The notes: generated by a model not told the origin, from the sequence alone. Positions 15,982-26,263 are shown, numbered from the stretch's first letter. The stretch: DNA of 35,112 bases from an uncultured bacterium (GCA_903824515.1 CAIJXA010000119.1:1-35112), one strand, 5' to 3'. Translations and numbers: made by a program.

Positions 15982-16593
15982 ATGAACATTGATTTTACAA
16001 ACGTGCCAAAACATTATGCAGCTAGAACTCAGGAGAAAATGCGCGAGGTTTTGATGAATCCGGCAGGTGAGGGACCCGCTGTTCATTATTATATGCTTAG
16101 AGGAGGAGTGGATCAAAAAAATACCACAGTTTGGGAGCCAGGCACAATTTCGGGAGAATATATCAAAACGTACGGTCACTACCACGTGGGAGATTTAAGT
16201 GAGAACTATTTTGTCGCTTTTGGACAAGGGGTTGCGCTGCTTCAGAAATTAGCTGAAGATGAAAGCGGTCAATTGATTGCTGATCAGGTTGAACAATTCA
16301 GGGCAATTGTGGTTAAGACTGGAGATAGTGTTTTTATGCCGCTGAAATTTGGTCATTTGGTAGCTAACACTGGTCAGACGTATCTGGTGACAATTGATGA
16401 CAGTCCAGTGGACTTTGACGATCGAGATCCCTCGAGTTTTCCAGGACATGCTGATTATGAATTGGTCAAGCAGATGCGTGGTTTTGCTTACTATGTTGTT
16501 GAGGGTGAAAATGGTCAGCCTGCCCTGAAAAGAAACTCACTTTATAAGTCTATTGTTGAGGAGGACCTGGGTGGTCTGAGCGTGATTGAATAA
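15982..16593 (+). CDS. Cupin-type (archaeal-type) glucose-6-phosphate isomerase
   Basis: The 203-residue product belongs to the cPGI group, which is unrelated in fold to the usual bacterial Pgi and interconverts glucose-6-phosphate and fructose-6-phosphate using one bound metal. The metal motif is seen as GEYIKTYGHYHVGDLSENYFVAFGQG (two His and a Glu). A later His in PLKFGHLVANTG gives the fourth ligand. The start TNVPKHYAARTQEKMREVL and the middle sequence PAVHYYMLRGG are also typical. It supplies fructose-6-phosphate to glycolysis and, through mannose-6-phosphate, to the ManB and ManC route. Repeat D copy 2 begins 39 bases after the stop. Confidence 0.85.
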   Translation: MNIDFTNVPKHYAARTQEKMREVLMNPAGEGPAVHYYMLRGGVDQKNTTVWEPGTISGEYIKTYGHYHVGDLSENYFVAFGQGVALLQKLAEDESGQLIADQVEQFRAIVVKTGDSVFMPLKFGHLVANTGQTYLVTIDDSPVDFDDRDPSSFPGHADYELVKQMRGFAYYVVEGENGQPALKRNSLYKSIVEEDLGGLSVIE

Positions 16594-16632
16594 TGTTGTG
16601 GTATGAATTTATATTTTTTTAATAATGCATTT

Positions 16633-16745
16633 TTATTATCTAGCAAAGTGAGCGACGCAGCAAAAGGTGATTTGCCTACGAGGCTTGCCTCGTGAGCCTG
16701 AAGGGTCCAGGGCTTGCCCTGGGGTATTAATACCCTTTTATTTAT
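16633..16745 (+). repeat. Structured 3'-flanking repeat (repeat D, copy 2, lacking the variable hairpin)
   Basis: It has the same start (TTATTATCTAGCAAAGTGAG), the same core hairpins (ACGAGGC-TT-GCCTCGT; CCAGGGC-TT-GCCCTGG, here perfect) and the same GGGGTATTAATACCCTTTTA end as copy 1. The 12-base-pair variable hairpin is missing, as if cleanly deleted or never gained. Confidence 0.85.
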
Positions 16746-16786
16746 ATTTCGCAAAGCATATTTCTATATATTTCCAATAGCTTTCT

Positions 16787-16815
16787 TTGCAGTTTAATTT
16801 TATAGACTTTATAAC
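16787..16815 (+). promoter_or_regulatory. Possible promoter of manC
   Basis: TTGCAG, a 17-base spacer and TATAAC (5 of 6) lie about 30 bases upstream of the ATG at 16845. The -35 is weak. Confidence 0.35.
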
Positions 16816-16844
16816 TTTTAATTCTAAAAATTAATAACTTATTT

Positions 16845-18224
16845 ATGTATTCCATTATCCTTTGTGGTGGCAGTGGTACACGACTTTGGCCGCTGTCACG
16901 AAAAAATTTTCCAAAACAGTTTCTGAAACTTTATAGTGACTTTTCTCTTTTGCAAGAAACATTTTTGCGAATGGAAAAAATCATGCCGGCCAAAAATATT
17001 TTTCTGATTACTAACAGTGAAAACTATTTTAATGTTTATAATCAAATCAGAGATATTTATCCTCAAGTCGTTAAAGAACAAATAGTTACTGAACCAGCTT
17101 CGCTAAACACTGCGCCGGCAATTGCATTGGGAATGAAATACTTGGTAGAAAAAATAAAGGTCAGCAAGAATGACCCGGTAATAATTTTGCCAGCAGATCA
17201 CTATATTGCAAAGCCCAAGATTTTCATTAGAATCGTGAAGCAGGCAATGCTACGCGTTGGCGGAAATATCGGCACAATTGGCATCACGCCACTTGGGCCT
17301 GAAACTGGCTTTGGTTATATCAAGAAAGGGAAAAAGGAAAATGGCTATTTCGCAGTTGATTCTTTCAAAGAAAAGCCTAGCAAAGAAGTTGCTCAGCAAT
17401 ATTTGCAATCTGGGCAATATGTCTGGAATTCCGGAATGTATATTTTTAGTGCTAAGACATTTGCAAGTGAACTCAGAAAATATTGTCCGACGCTTTCTAG
17501 TGCTTATGAAAAAAAATATGCTGATTTTGCAGCAGAGTTTGCAAGGCTTGAAGCCGAGGCGATTGACACAGCAATTTCTGAAAAATCCAAGAAAGTGATT
17601 GTTTTTGAGGGTGCTTTCGGTTGGAGTGATATTGGTTCTTTTGACGCTTTGGCAGATGTTTTGGCTGAAAAAAATTCGCTTCAAGAAAGACATATCTTGA
17701 TTGATAGCAAGAATGTTTTTGTGCATTCTTCAACGAATCGGCTGATTACAACAATTGGAGTCAGTGATTTGGTGGTTGTGGAAAACAATGATTGCATCTT
17801 GATTCACAAGCGGGGCCGAAGTGAAGATGTGAAAAAAATTGTCAGTCATCTCAAGGAGCATAGCTACAAAGAGATTGAGCATAATGTTGAGGTGCAGCGG
17901 CCTTGGGGAAAATATGAAGTTCTTATTGAAGATCAAAATCACAAAGTTAAAAAAATTACGGTTTATCCAAACTCTTCATTGAGTTTGCAGTCGCATGCTT
18001 ATCGTTCGGAGCACTGGGTGATCGTGAAAGGCACGGCGCAAGTCATTAATGGGGAAAATTTGTTGATTTTGCACGAAAATGAAAGCACCTTTATTTCACC
18101 GACAGCCAAACATCGCCTGTCAAATCCTGGTAAGACAAATCTTGAAATTATCGAGGTGCAAACAGGTGATTATTTGGAAGAGGATGACATCATCCACTAT
18201 GAAGATGATTATGGGCGAAAATAA
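16845..18224 (+). CDS. manC: Mannose-1-phosphate guanylyltransferase / mannose-6-phosphate isomerase (bifunctional type)
   Basis: This enzyme makes GDP-mannose from mannose-1-phosphate and GTP. In the long form it also carries a type II phosphomannose isomerase domain. The N-terminal nucleotidyltransferase shows ILCGGSGTRLWPLSRKNFPKQFL (7-29), FGYIKKGK, FKEKPS, VWNSGMYIF and GWSDIGSFDAL. The C-terminal cupin (about 345-459) has RPWGKYEVL, PNSSLSLQSHAYRSEHWVIVKG and SPTAKHRLSNPGKTNLEIIEVQTG. The 459-residue length fits the two-domain form. Together with cupin PGI and ManB this gives the GDP-mannose pathway. A hairpin with a 13-base-pair stem follows the stop. Confidence 0.93.
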   Translation: MYSIILCGGSGTRLWPLSRKNFPKQFLKLYSDFSLLQETFLRMEKIMPAKNIFLITNSENYFNVYNQIRDIYPQVVKEQIVTEPASLNTAPAIALGMKYLVEKIKVSKNDPVIILPADHYIAKPKIFIRIVKQAMLRVGGNIGTIGITPLGPETGFGYIKKGKKENGYFAVDSFKEKPSKEVAQQYLQSGQYVWNSGMYIFSAKTFASELRKYCPTLSSAYEKKYADFAAEFARLEAEAIDTAISEKSKKVIVFEGAFGWSDIGSFDALADVLAEKNSLQERHILIDSKNVFVHSSTNRLITTIGVSDLVVVENNDCILIHKRGRSEDVKKIVSHLKEHSYKEIEHNVEVQRPWGKYEVLIEDQNHKVKKITVYPNSSLSLQSHAYRSEHWVIVKGTAQVINGENLLILHENESTFISPTAKHRLSNPGKTNLEIIEVQTGDYLEEDDIIHYEDDYGRK

Positions 18225-18256
18225 TCTCGAATGATTTAGGCGTAGCAAATTGAGAC

Positions 18257-18287
18257 TTAAAACTAGCTGGCTGACAGCTAGTTTTAA
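18257..18287. terminator. Likely terminator downstream of manC
   Basis: TTAAAACTAGCTG-GCTGA-CAGCTAGTTTTAA is a perfect 13-base-pair hairpin. The T run is part of the 3' arm, so it can work as an A/U-flanked terminator in either direction. Confidence 0.6.
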
Positions 18288-18298
18288 AATATTCAAAA

Positions 18299-18538
18299 AG
18301 GGTGTATACTTAAAATATACGATTCATCAAAATGGGATGAGAATTTTTAATAACGCTTCGTGCCTAAAATAAAATAAGAAATAATACCAAAAATCACTGG
18401 GGTGAGGATTGTTTGAGCTGATGAAAGCTGTAAGCAAGCAAAAATTTTGCAGCAAGAAAAAGCGTAGTCCTGCAAAAAAAATAATTACCCAAAAAAAGAC
18501 ATTATTAGGGGGGGAATACTTTTTTTACAAAGGTTTTT
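18299..18538 (+). promoter_or_regulatory. Structured leader region of the giant surface-protein gene
   Basis: TATACT at about 18305-18310 could be a -10, which would give a leader of some 220 bases. Inside it, GCAAAA (18438-18443) can pair with TTTTGC (18445-18450). TTTTGCAG (18445-18452) can instead pair perfectly with CTGCAAAA (18470-18477). The two hairpins share bases and exclude each other. A run of seven G follows at 18508-18514. No known riboswitch consensus was recognised, and no gene is present. Confidence 0.35.
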
Positions 18539-21500
18539 TTGTCTAGCAAAAAAACCAAAAAAACACTGAAAAAATCTTCATCAGAAATGCGGGTTTTTTC
18601 TGTTGGGCATTATTCAGCTTCAAAAAAGATTTTGATAATGCGAAATATTGAAAAGCGCCTTGATTTTAAAGAAATTAGCCTGAGCTTAAAGTTTTTTTCA
18701 AAGCATCTTTTTTCAATAACAAATAAATCAATTTTTTTGGCACATAAATTTGCTGATTTTCTTCTTAGGTTAATATTTCCGAAAAATGAAATTAAGAAAA
18801 CAAGAAAGCGCATCGTTGTTAGTCAAAAAACCCTGAAGGAGTTTATTTTCAAGCATGAGGCAAAAAATGAAAGTCATGGCGAGAAATATTGGAAGCGATA
18901 TTATCTTTCTGTTTTGCTAAAAAAGATGCATAAGGCAGCTGGGGATGCGCTTAAGGTCATTGGCGGTGCTTCTTGGCGTTTTTCAGTTTCATTGGGGGCG
19001 CTGCTGATTATTTTTTCAGTTTTGCCTTCAGTCCTCAGTGCGCCTCGTTCAATTTCAGTTTCAACTAGGGCTCAATGGGAAGCCGGAACACAATCAAACA
19101 CCAACGCATTAAGCTCGAGTGACGCTATTCAATTGAGTTCAGTTGGCAGCTGGAATGCTCGTGTTTGGTCGCCAACACCTGAGCCCATAAACGCAGGACA
19201 TTCTTCGGTTTCAATTGGAAATTACACCTATATTACCAGGGGACAAGCTGACAAGGCTTTTTGGCGATATGACAATAGTAAAAACAAATGGGAAACAATG
19301 CCAGATCTTCCTCAACCTGCCTACTTGGGTGCTGATATGACTTATTTATCTTCAACGGGAGATATTTATATGATTTTTGGAGGATATTCTTTGAAGTTTT
19401 ACAAATTTTCAACAACCTCTCAAACTTGGACAAAATTAACTGAGTTGTTAGATGCTCCATATTCTGGAGCTGCAATTGAAAATGACGGAACTAATATATA
19501 TTTTGCAAGAGGAAACAGTAGTACGGATTTTTATAAATATGATGTGGCTAGTGACCAATGGCTAAACAGGGCGCCCGTGACGGCAACTGTCAGTACGGGA
19601 GGAGATTTGGTTAATGGTCAGGATGGTTTCTTATATATTTTAAGAGGAAATCTGGGTGCTCAAATGTATCGCTATAACATAGCGAGCAATCTTTGGGAAA
19701 ATCGTACAGCTATAACAGCGGCCATTGCCGGAGATCAACGAGGTGCATACGCAAATGGATATTTATATTTTTTGAGATCCGGAAGTACGAATACTTTTTA
19801 TCGTTTTGATATAGCTGGCAATAGTTGGCTTGCACTTGCTGGGACAAATGAATTTGCTCCAATGGCAACAAATTCTTCTTCACTTTCTTATAACAGTAGT
19901 GAAAATAGAATTTATGGTTTTAGAAGTGTCGGCACAACAGATTTTTGGAAATTTAATCCTGCGCAAGGAACAAACGGTGAATGGATAAATCCCAAGCAAC
20001 TTATGGATGGAACCCTTGGTTTTGGTACGGGAGGAGATTTGATCTGGAACGGTCAGGTTGGGGCCTCAGCTTATCTTTATGCTACAAGGGGAGCGTCTAA
20101 TGGATTTAATCGTTATGATGTTGCCACGAATTCTTGGTCAACTAAAGCTAACTTGCCGTATAGCTTAAGCACTGACACAAAGGGTGTTTTGTGCGGTGGA
20201 AATGTATATTTTCTACAACCCGGAGCAACAACGTTTTACAGTTATACAGAAGATATCTGGACAACATTTTCGACTTCGCCAAATATTTTACCAGCCGCCG
20301 CCGGCGCTGGTAGTTCCATGGCTTGTGCCTCTGATAATGCAATTTATGCAATCAGGGGCGGAGGGACAAGTTCTTTTTACAAGTATGTTGTTGGCACTGG
20401 TTGGAGCACTCTTCCTGCAACTACTATTGGAACTGTGACCTATAATGCAAATATTGGTGCACGCGTTGTGGCAATTGGTACCAATGTTTACGCAATGATG
20501 GGTAATGGAGAAACGGCCTTTTTGAAATACAATGGAACAGTTTGGAGCTCGCTTAAGGCCACGCCCTTTGCCCAATATTACGGAACGGATATGACGACCT
20601 ATGGCGGAAAGATTTATGCAATTGCGGGCTATTATAAAAATGAATTTTGGGAATATAACCCAACTTCTGATGCTTGGAGAATGCTGCCGGAAAATCAGAA
20701 ATATCTTTTCGGCCGCGGGCCATATAACGGAGCATCGATTGAATATGCTGGGGGAACGTCATTTTATGCAACAACCGGTCAAGGCCTAGCAGATATGTGG
20801 AGCTATACCGGTTCTGCTACAAATTTTGTCTCTGCTGGAAATTACGTTAGTAAAACATTTGACCTTTCACATGTTGACAATTGGTTGTCATTTATTGCTA
20901 CCGATGCAAAACCCGCCAATACCGCTATTGCCTATGAAACCAGAACAAGTAGTGATCAAAGTTCCTGGTCAATTTGGCAAACAGTTTCAGGCACAAATAT
21001 CCAATCACCAGTAAATAGATATATTCAAGTGCGAATTAATTTGAGTACAACTGATGGCGTCAGTACTCCAACAGTTAATAATTTTCAAATTTCCTATAAT
21101 GCTGAAGAAAATTCTCCAAATAATCCGACCGTGATAAATGCTTTTTCTCAAAATGGTGGCGGACAAACACTTGCTTCTGGCAGCACGTATGCATATGACC
21201 ACCCATATTTTCAATGGTCAGGAGCAACGGACGCAGGATCTGGCGTAACAGGTTACTATGTATATTTTGGCTCAGACAATCAGGCAGACCCGGCTGTTAG
21301 TGGGATTTATCAAACAGCTTTGAACTATTTGGTCAATGACCCGCTTGAGCAAACAGCTCAAAACCAAGCAAAACCTTATTATCTACGGATTAAAACTAAA
21401 GATAACAATGGAAATATAAGTAGTGCCACTTGGCAAGCATTTACTTATGTTTATGGTGGAGCCTCGCCAATTCAGAGTCAAACAATTTCAACTAAAGACG

Positions 21501-24500
21501 ATTTTGACAAGGGAACTTTTTCTAGTAGCGTTTCTCGCAAAAATTTACCAACAGATGATGGCTCAATTAATCTTACTGGGATAAGTGGCCTTTGGAATCA
21601 AAGCAGGCTTTCAGTTCTTCCAGGTGGAGTGAGTTATGGAGCTGAATTTGCCTTGGGAAACTGCCAAGGTAACAGTAATCACTGCATTTATACGGCAGCA
21701 GGTAACAATTCTAATGTTTTTTATCGTTATGAAATTGAAACGGATACCTGGTCAACCAAAGCTGTTATCCCAACATTAGCGGCAGCTGTTTATTATGGTG
21801 GTTCACTTGTGGAAGGACCTCCAGGATATTTATTTTTGGCAAAAGGATATGTGCAAGCATCATTTTTGCAATATGAAATCGCAACTGACACTTGGACAAG
21901 TGTTGATAGTGCACCGAAGAATTTTGATTATGGAAGTAATCTTGCCTATGATGGCAGCCGATATATTTATGCAATGCCTGGTAATGATGACGCTGCCTAT
22001 CGTTATGATACTTGCAACGGGCAAGCGGGTTGCACGAGGGGTTGGACAACTCTGGCCAACGCAAATTTTGGCAATCCAAACACCGTAGATGGCCAAAAAG
22101 TGTATGAAGGTTCTGACAGTGTTTATGATAATCGAAACAATATTTACGTGCTGCAAGGAAATTTGTTACCTTACTTTGCAAAATATTCTATCAGTGGAGA
22201 CGCTTCTCATGGTGAAATTCACAACACCTGGACACCACTTGCTCCTGCGCCGGAAGGATTTTACGACGGCGGGAGTTTGGCTTTTGATGAAGCTTCCCAA
22301 TCAATTTTTGCTGTTGGCGGAAACAACGCAGGCACAGCAAATACGATTCAGAATTTCTACAAATATGACATTGCCTCAAACACCTGGTCAGTATTGCCTA
22401 ATGTCCCAGGGTTGGTGAGCTATGGAGGTTCAATGGTCAGCTATAATGGATATTTGTATTTGCAAAGAGGTGTTGGAACAACTAATTTTTATCGATTTAA
22501 TATTTCAAAAAATACTTGGGAGTTGCCGAATAATGGATTTTTTGGTCCAGCCGTGCCAACCGGAAACGGAACTGGAGTGAATTCATTTTTTCCATATACC
22601 GCTGGAACCTTTATGGTTTCTGATGGAGTTCAAAATTTGTTTATAACCAGAGGGGGCCTGGATAATACCTTTGGAAAATACGATGTCAGGACTGGTACTT
22701 TTAATGAGCTTGCCAGGCTTCCGGTTGGAGCAACCACTGGCGCGAGCATTACCTATGACAAAGATGATGGAAATATTTATTACGTTCCAGGAATTTTAAG
22801 TACTACTCGAACTGGATTTACAACGTATTTTTATAAATACAGTGTTGCAACCAATGTTTGGAGTGAAATTACAACTGATAGACCGCCAGGACAAGTGACG
22901 ACGGGATCAGCAATGACCTATGATGGAAGTCGCTACCTTTATTTAACTCAGGGTTCAAGCTATGTTTGGTGGCGTTATGATCCTCAGGGTGCCAGTGGAT
23001 CTCGATGGTCTGTGATGACACCAATGACGGCTGGAGCCTGCGTGGGAACAGCTGGAGATGGTTCAAAAATTATTTATAAAGGCGGTTATATTTATGTGAC
23101 CAGAGGCGGAACTACAACATCTGCATGTCGTTTCCAAATCGGAGGAGCATGGGCGGCGATGGGAGCTCTTCCTGCCACGGTTGCTGGCGGATCGGGAATT
23201 GCAGATTCAGGTGATGGATATTTGTATGTCACCAGGGGTGGCAACACAAATGATTATTATCGATATGATACGACACAGTCTTTGCCTGGCGTTTGGCAAA
23301 CGGTAAGTTCAACTGTTGACATGAAAGTTCCTGCCCTAGTGACAACTGGCGGTGTGCAAGCTTTTGCCGACAATAAAAATTGGATTATTTCAGGAGCTGG
23401 CACTAACTCATATGCTGATGGTCTTTATAGTTATTTGATTGGTTCAACTGGAAATGGAACTGGTTTTATGAAGAATGGTACTTACACTTCTCCTGTGCTG
23501 GATCTAGTCTCGGTTTATCATTGGGCAAATTTAACGGTTAATTATACCAAACCACTCAACACTTTTGTGAGTTTTGAAACACGAAGTTCTGCGGACGGTG
23601 TTAGTTGGTCCGCTTGGACTGTAACACTCAATGATAATGTTTCAGCAACGAAGCACATAATGACAATAAGCTCGCCGACTGCAACTTTTCTGCAAATCAG
23701 AGCTTCATTTTCTTCGTCAGATCAAGTTTATTCTCCAAATATTACTGACATGAAAGTAAATTATTATCAGGACACTGTTGCGCCAAACAATCCTTCGTCA
23801 GTGACTGCCTATAGCGATGCGTCTCGAGTAACTCAAATTCTGGAAGGCACTTGGGATAAACATCCAAATCCGAGTTTTGTTTGGCCTGAGGCAGCAGCTA
23901 CTGGAGGAGCAATGGATAATCCTGGCGGATCTGGAATTGCGGGATACTATGTTTATTTTGGTAATGATTCTAATGCTGACCCATTTACGCTTGGAACATT
24001 TCAAACTTCCAATGTGTACAATGCTGCTAATCTTATTTCTGGCAAGGCATATTATTTGAGAATAAAAGCTATTGATAATGCAAATATGATACCGGCAGAA
24101 AGTTACAGTGGCTTTGTGTATCAATATGATACGATTTCTCCTACGAATCCAACTACAATCTCCGTAACCCCAACGGGTTACACTGCAATAGATAAATATG
24201 ATTTTCTGTGGACTCCTGACGCAACGGATGATTATTCTGGAGTTGCCAAATTTCAATATCGAACTGATGGGGACGTTGCGAATGTCTGGAATGATATAAG
24301 TGATCCTAGTCTTTTCCAATTAACTATTCCCAATGCGAATCACGCAGCCGGTGCGTATCAATCAGGAAAAAACAAGTTTTATTTGCGAACTGTTGATAAT
24401 GCTGGCAATTTTTCCGAACCAATTGTGCAAGAATATTATTATAGCGCCAGCGCGCCGACCCCACCCCAAAATTTGGTAGTTGCACCACAAACTTCTCAAG

Positions 24501-26263
24501 TAAATTTCTTCTCTTTTTCTTGGGATCAGCCAGCTTCTTTTGTGGGCGAGTCTGACAAGCTCACATACTATTACTCAATAAATGTTTTACCAACTCCGAA
24601 CAATGTGGTGGCAACAAATTTGCAATCCGCAGGACCTGGAGCGTTTGCAACTCAGCGAGGACAAAACACCTTCTTCGTAGTGGCAGCTGATCAAGCTGGG
24701 AATGTTGAGTTTAACAATTATGCCTCGGTAAATTTCTTTGCAGAAACTTCGGCTCCAGGAGTTCCTGGGAATATTCAAATCTTTGACACATCTGATCGTG
24801 AGAATGCAGAATATAGCATTGCTGTTAAGTGGGTCAAGCCTGATGAACTTAGTTTGGGAAATTTTGATGGATATGTGATTTATCGCAGTGAAGACAATGT
24901 GAATTTTTCTGAAATCGCCAAAACAACCGGCAGCGCTTATGTGGACACGAAATTGGAAAGTAAGCTCTACTATTACTATATTAAGTCAAAAGATAAAACA
25001 AACAACTATTCAATTGCTTCAACCACTGTCAGCATTATACCAACGGGAAGATTTACTACCCCTCCTAAATTAGTCGGAACTCCAACAAGCAAAATGCAGG
25101 CATTTCAGGGAGAAATAGCTTGGGTCACTGATCGGGCGGCCAGTTCATTTGTGGAATATGGCAAGTCAATTGCACTTGGTCAAACAACCGGACAGGTTGA
25201 TTCGCTGACAAATCACATTGTTTTAGTTAAGGGACTAGACGCTGGCACAAAATATTTCTATCGAGTTAAATACATCGATCCAGATGGAAACATTGGTACT
25301 TCGGAAATAGATACTCTTACGACCTTGCCGCCGCCAACAATTTCAGAAGTTGTCGTAAGTGACATTCAACTTAGCACTGCTTATGTTTCTTGGAAAACAA
25401 ACACCAGCGCAACTTGCATCCTTGACTATGGCAGTGGCTCTTCGATGAGCATCAAGGAGGAATCTGGCGGATCAAGTCATGTGCAGAAAATTGACAAGCT
25501 TATGCCGGCAAATGACTACAAAATTCAAATCAGTTGCCTAGATAGTGATGCTAATAATTTTAAGTCTGATGAATATTTGTTTTCAACTCCCGAGGAGCCA
25601 ACCGTTTCGAATATCACTATTGATAATAAGGAAAATGTTGATTTGCCAACAATTGTAATAGCCTATAAGACAAATGTTCCAACTACAACCTATATTTTGT
25701 TTAAGGGAGCTCAAGAATCAGGTCAACACACTTATCTTATCAGTGATCGCACCCTCGAGCATAGCGCAGAAATAACAGGGCTAGATCCCTCAGTTGAATA
25801 TACCCTGCAAATCTCTGGCGTGGATGAGCATTCTATTGCTGCCAAGAGTGTGGAGCAAAAAATCACAACCCGTTTTGACTCGCGTCCTCCGGTGATTGTC
25901 ACAAGTCGGGCTATTGGAAAAGTCATGGGTCGTGGCAAGAGCGCACAAGCAAATGTTTACATTCGGGTAGAAACAGACGAACCAACAAAAATAAAAATTG
26001 GTTATGCTAAGGGTATTGTTACAAAATCTTTTGAGCAAACAGCAGCCGATGATGCTTTCAATACATATCATCTAATCACTATCCCAGCAGAAACAGGGCA
26101 GGTGTATAGTTATCAAATAAGTGCCTTTGATGAGGCGGAAAATGTTACAAACTCTGAGGCAATGACGATTGCGGTTGATCAATCGCGTGCTAATGCAACT
26201 GAGGTTATCACGAGCACTTTCCTCAATCAATTCGGTTGGATCTCTAAATTAGGTGGAAATTAA
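18539..26263 (+). CDS. Giant membrane-anchored surface protein with kelch-like and fibronectin III-like repeats
   Basis: The product is 2574 residues. A basic cytoplasmic region (1-145) precedes one membrane segment (SLGALLIIFSVLPSVLSA, about 151-168); the rest should be outside. About 12 kelch-like units (pattern Y-x-x-x-G...F-Y-K-Y-D...W) run from about 225 to 760. A jelly-roll-like segment (KTFDLSHVDNW, about 765-860) and an FN3-like segment follow. The same series then repeats: about 12 kelch-like units (about 1035-1640), a similar segment (SPVLDLVSVYHW) and FN3-like domains. From about 1970 to the end come further Ig/FN3-like domains, several resembling the N-terminal domain of purple acid phosphatases. 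No enzyme motif is seen; binding or adhesion is inferred. The TTG start follows AAAGG by five bases; ATG 18587 is the alternative. An ABC ATPase gene follows after 20 bases. Confidence 0.85.
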   Translation: MSSKKTKKTLKKSSSEMRVFSVGHYSASKKILIMRNIEKRLDFKEISLSLKFFSKHLFSITNKSIFLAHKFADFLLRLIFPKNEIKKTRKRIVVSQKTLKEFIFKHEAKNESHGEKYWKRYYLSVLLKKMHKAAGDALKVIGGASWRFSVSLGALLIIFSVLPSVLSAPRSISVSTRAQWEAGTQSNTNALSSSDAIQLSSVGSWNARVWSPTPEPINAGHSSVSIGNYTYITRGQADKAFWRYDNSKNKWETMPDLPQPAYLGADMTYLSSTGDIYMIFGGYSLKFYKFSTTSQTWTKLTELLDAPYSGAAIENDGTNIYFARGNSSTDFYKYDVASDQWLNRAPVTATVSTGGDLVNGQDGFLYILRGNLGAQMYRYNIASNLWENRTAITAAIAGDQRGAYANGYLYFLRSGSTNTFYRFDIAGNSWLALAGTNEFAPMATNSSSLSYNSSENRIYGFRSVGTTDFWKFNPAQGTNGEWINPKQLMDGTLGFGTGGDLIWNGQVGASAYLYATRGASNGFNRYDVATNSWSTKANLPYSLSTDTKGVLCGGNVYFLQPGATTFYSYTEDIWTTFSTSPNILPAAAGAGSSMACASDNAIYAIRGGGTSSFYKYVVGTGWSTLPATTIGTVTYNANIGARVVAIGTNVYAMMGNGETAFLKYNGTVWSSLKATPFAQYYGTDMTTYGGKIYAIAGYYKNEFWEYNPTSDAWRMLPENQKYLFGRGPYNGASIEYAGGTSFYATTGQGLADMWSYTGSATNFVSAGNYVSKTFDLSHVDNWLSFIATDAKPANTAIAYETRTSSDQSSWSIWQTVSGTNIQSPVNRYIQVRINLSTTDGVSTPTVNNFQISYNAEENSPNNPTVINAFSQNGGGQTLASGSTYAYDHPYFQWSGATDAGSGVTGYYVYFGSDNQADPAVSGIYQTALNYLVNDPLEQTAQNQAKPYYLRIKTKDNNGNISSATWQAFTYVYGGASPIQSQTISTKDDFDKGTFSSSVSRKNLPTDDGSINLTGISGLWNQSRLSVLPGGVSYGAEFALGNCQGNSNHCIYTAAGNNSNVFYRYEIETDTWSTKAVIPTLAAAVYYGGSLVEGPPGYLFLAKGYVQASFLQYEIATDTWTSVDSAPKNFDYGSNLAYDGSRYIYAMPGNDDAAYRYDTCNGQAGCTRGWTTLANANFGNPNTVDGQKVYEGSDSVYDNRNNIYVLQGNLLPYFAKYSISGDASHGEIHNTWTPLAPAPEGFYDGGSLAFDEASQSIFAVGGNNAGTANTIQNFYKYDIASNTWSVLPNVPGLVSYGGSMVSYNGYLYLQRGVGTTNFYRFNISKNTWELPNNGFFGPAVPTGNGTGVNSFFPYTAGTFMVSDGVQNLFITRGGLDNTFGKYDVRTGTFNELARLPVGATTGASITYDKDDGNIYYVPGILSTTRTGFTTYFYKYSVATNVWSEITTDRPPGQVTTGSAMTYDGSRYLYLTQGSSYVWWRYDPQGASGSRWSVMTPMTAGACVGTAGDGSKIIYKGGYIYVTRGGTTTSACRFQIGGAWAAMGALPATVAGGSGIADSGDGYLYVTRGGNTNDYYRYDTTQSLPGVWQTVSSTVDMKVPALVTTGGVQAFADNKNWIISGAGTNSYADGLYSYLIGSTGNGTGFMKNGTYTSPVLDLVSVYHWANLTVNYTKPLNTFVSFETRSSADGVSWSAWTVTLNDNVSATKHIMTISSPTATFLQIRASFSSSDQVYSPNITDMKVNYYQDTVAPNNPSSVTAYSDASRVTQILEGTWDKHPNPSFVWPEAAATGGAMDNPGGSGIAGYYVYFGNDSNADPFTLGTFQTSNVYNAANLISGKAYYLRIKAIDNANMIPAESYSGFVYQYDTISPTNPTTISVTPTGYTAIDKYDFLWTPDATDDYSGVAKFQYRTDGDVANVWNDISDPSLFQLTIPNANHAAGAYQSGKNKFYLRTVDNAGNFSEPIVQEYYYSASAPTPPQNLVVAPQTSQVNFFSFSWDQPASFVGESDKLTYYYSINVLPTPNNVVATNLQSAGPGAFATQRGQNTFFVVAADQAGNVEFNNYASVNFFAETSAPGVPGNIQIFDTSDRENAEYSIAVKWVKPDELSLGNFDGYVIYRSEDNVNFSEIAKTTGSAYVDTKLESKLYYYYIKSKDKTNNYSIASTTVSIIPTGRFTTPPKLVGTPTSKMQAFQGEIAWVTDRAASSFVEYGKSIALGQTTGQVDSLTNHIVLVKGLDAGTKYFYRVKYIDPDGNIGTSEIDTLTTLPPPTISEVVVSDIQLSTAYVSWKTNTSATCILDYGSGSSMSIKEESGGSSHVQKIDKLMPANDYKIQISCLDSDANNFKSDEYLFSTPEEPTVSNITIDNKENVDLPTIVIAYKTNVPTTTYILFKGAQESGQHTYLISDRTLEHSAEITGLDPSVEYTLQISGVDEHSIAAKSVEQKITTRFDSRPPVIVTSRAIGKVMGRGKSAQANVYIRVETDEPTKIKIGYAKGIVTKSFEQTAADDAFNTYHLITIPAETGQVYSYQISAFDEAENVTNSEAMTIAVDQSRANATEVITSTFLNQFGWISKLGGN

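Noticed and set aside
16542-16754. Minus-strand ORFs across repeat D (also 28525-28860)
   Set aside because: Their common peptide (GKPWTLQAHEASLVGKSPFAAS) is just the translated repeat; no start signals or gene context.
18410-18470. CTGATGA and GAAA in the giant-gene leader as a hammerhead ribozyme
   Set aside because: The three stems and the cleavage triplet cannot be placed in a consistent order.
18385-18470. GGGGTG...CTGATGA...GCGTAG as a TPP riboswitch
   Set aside because: The conserved second half (CTGATCTGGATAATGCCAG type) is missing and the helices do not form.
18539-26263. Many minus-strand ORFs within the giant gene
   Set aside because: Shadow frames of a long repetitive coding region, without motifs or start signals.
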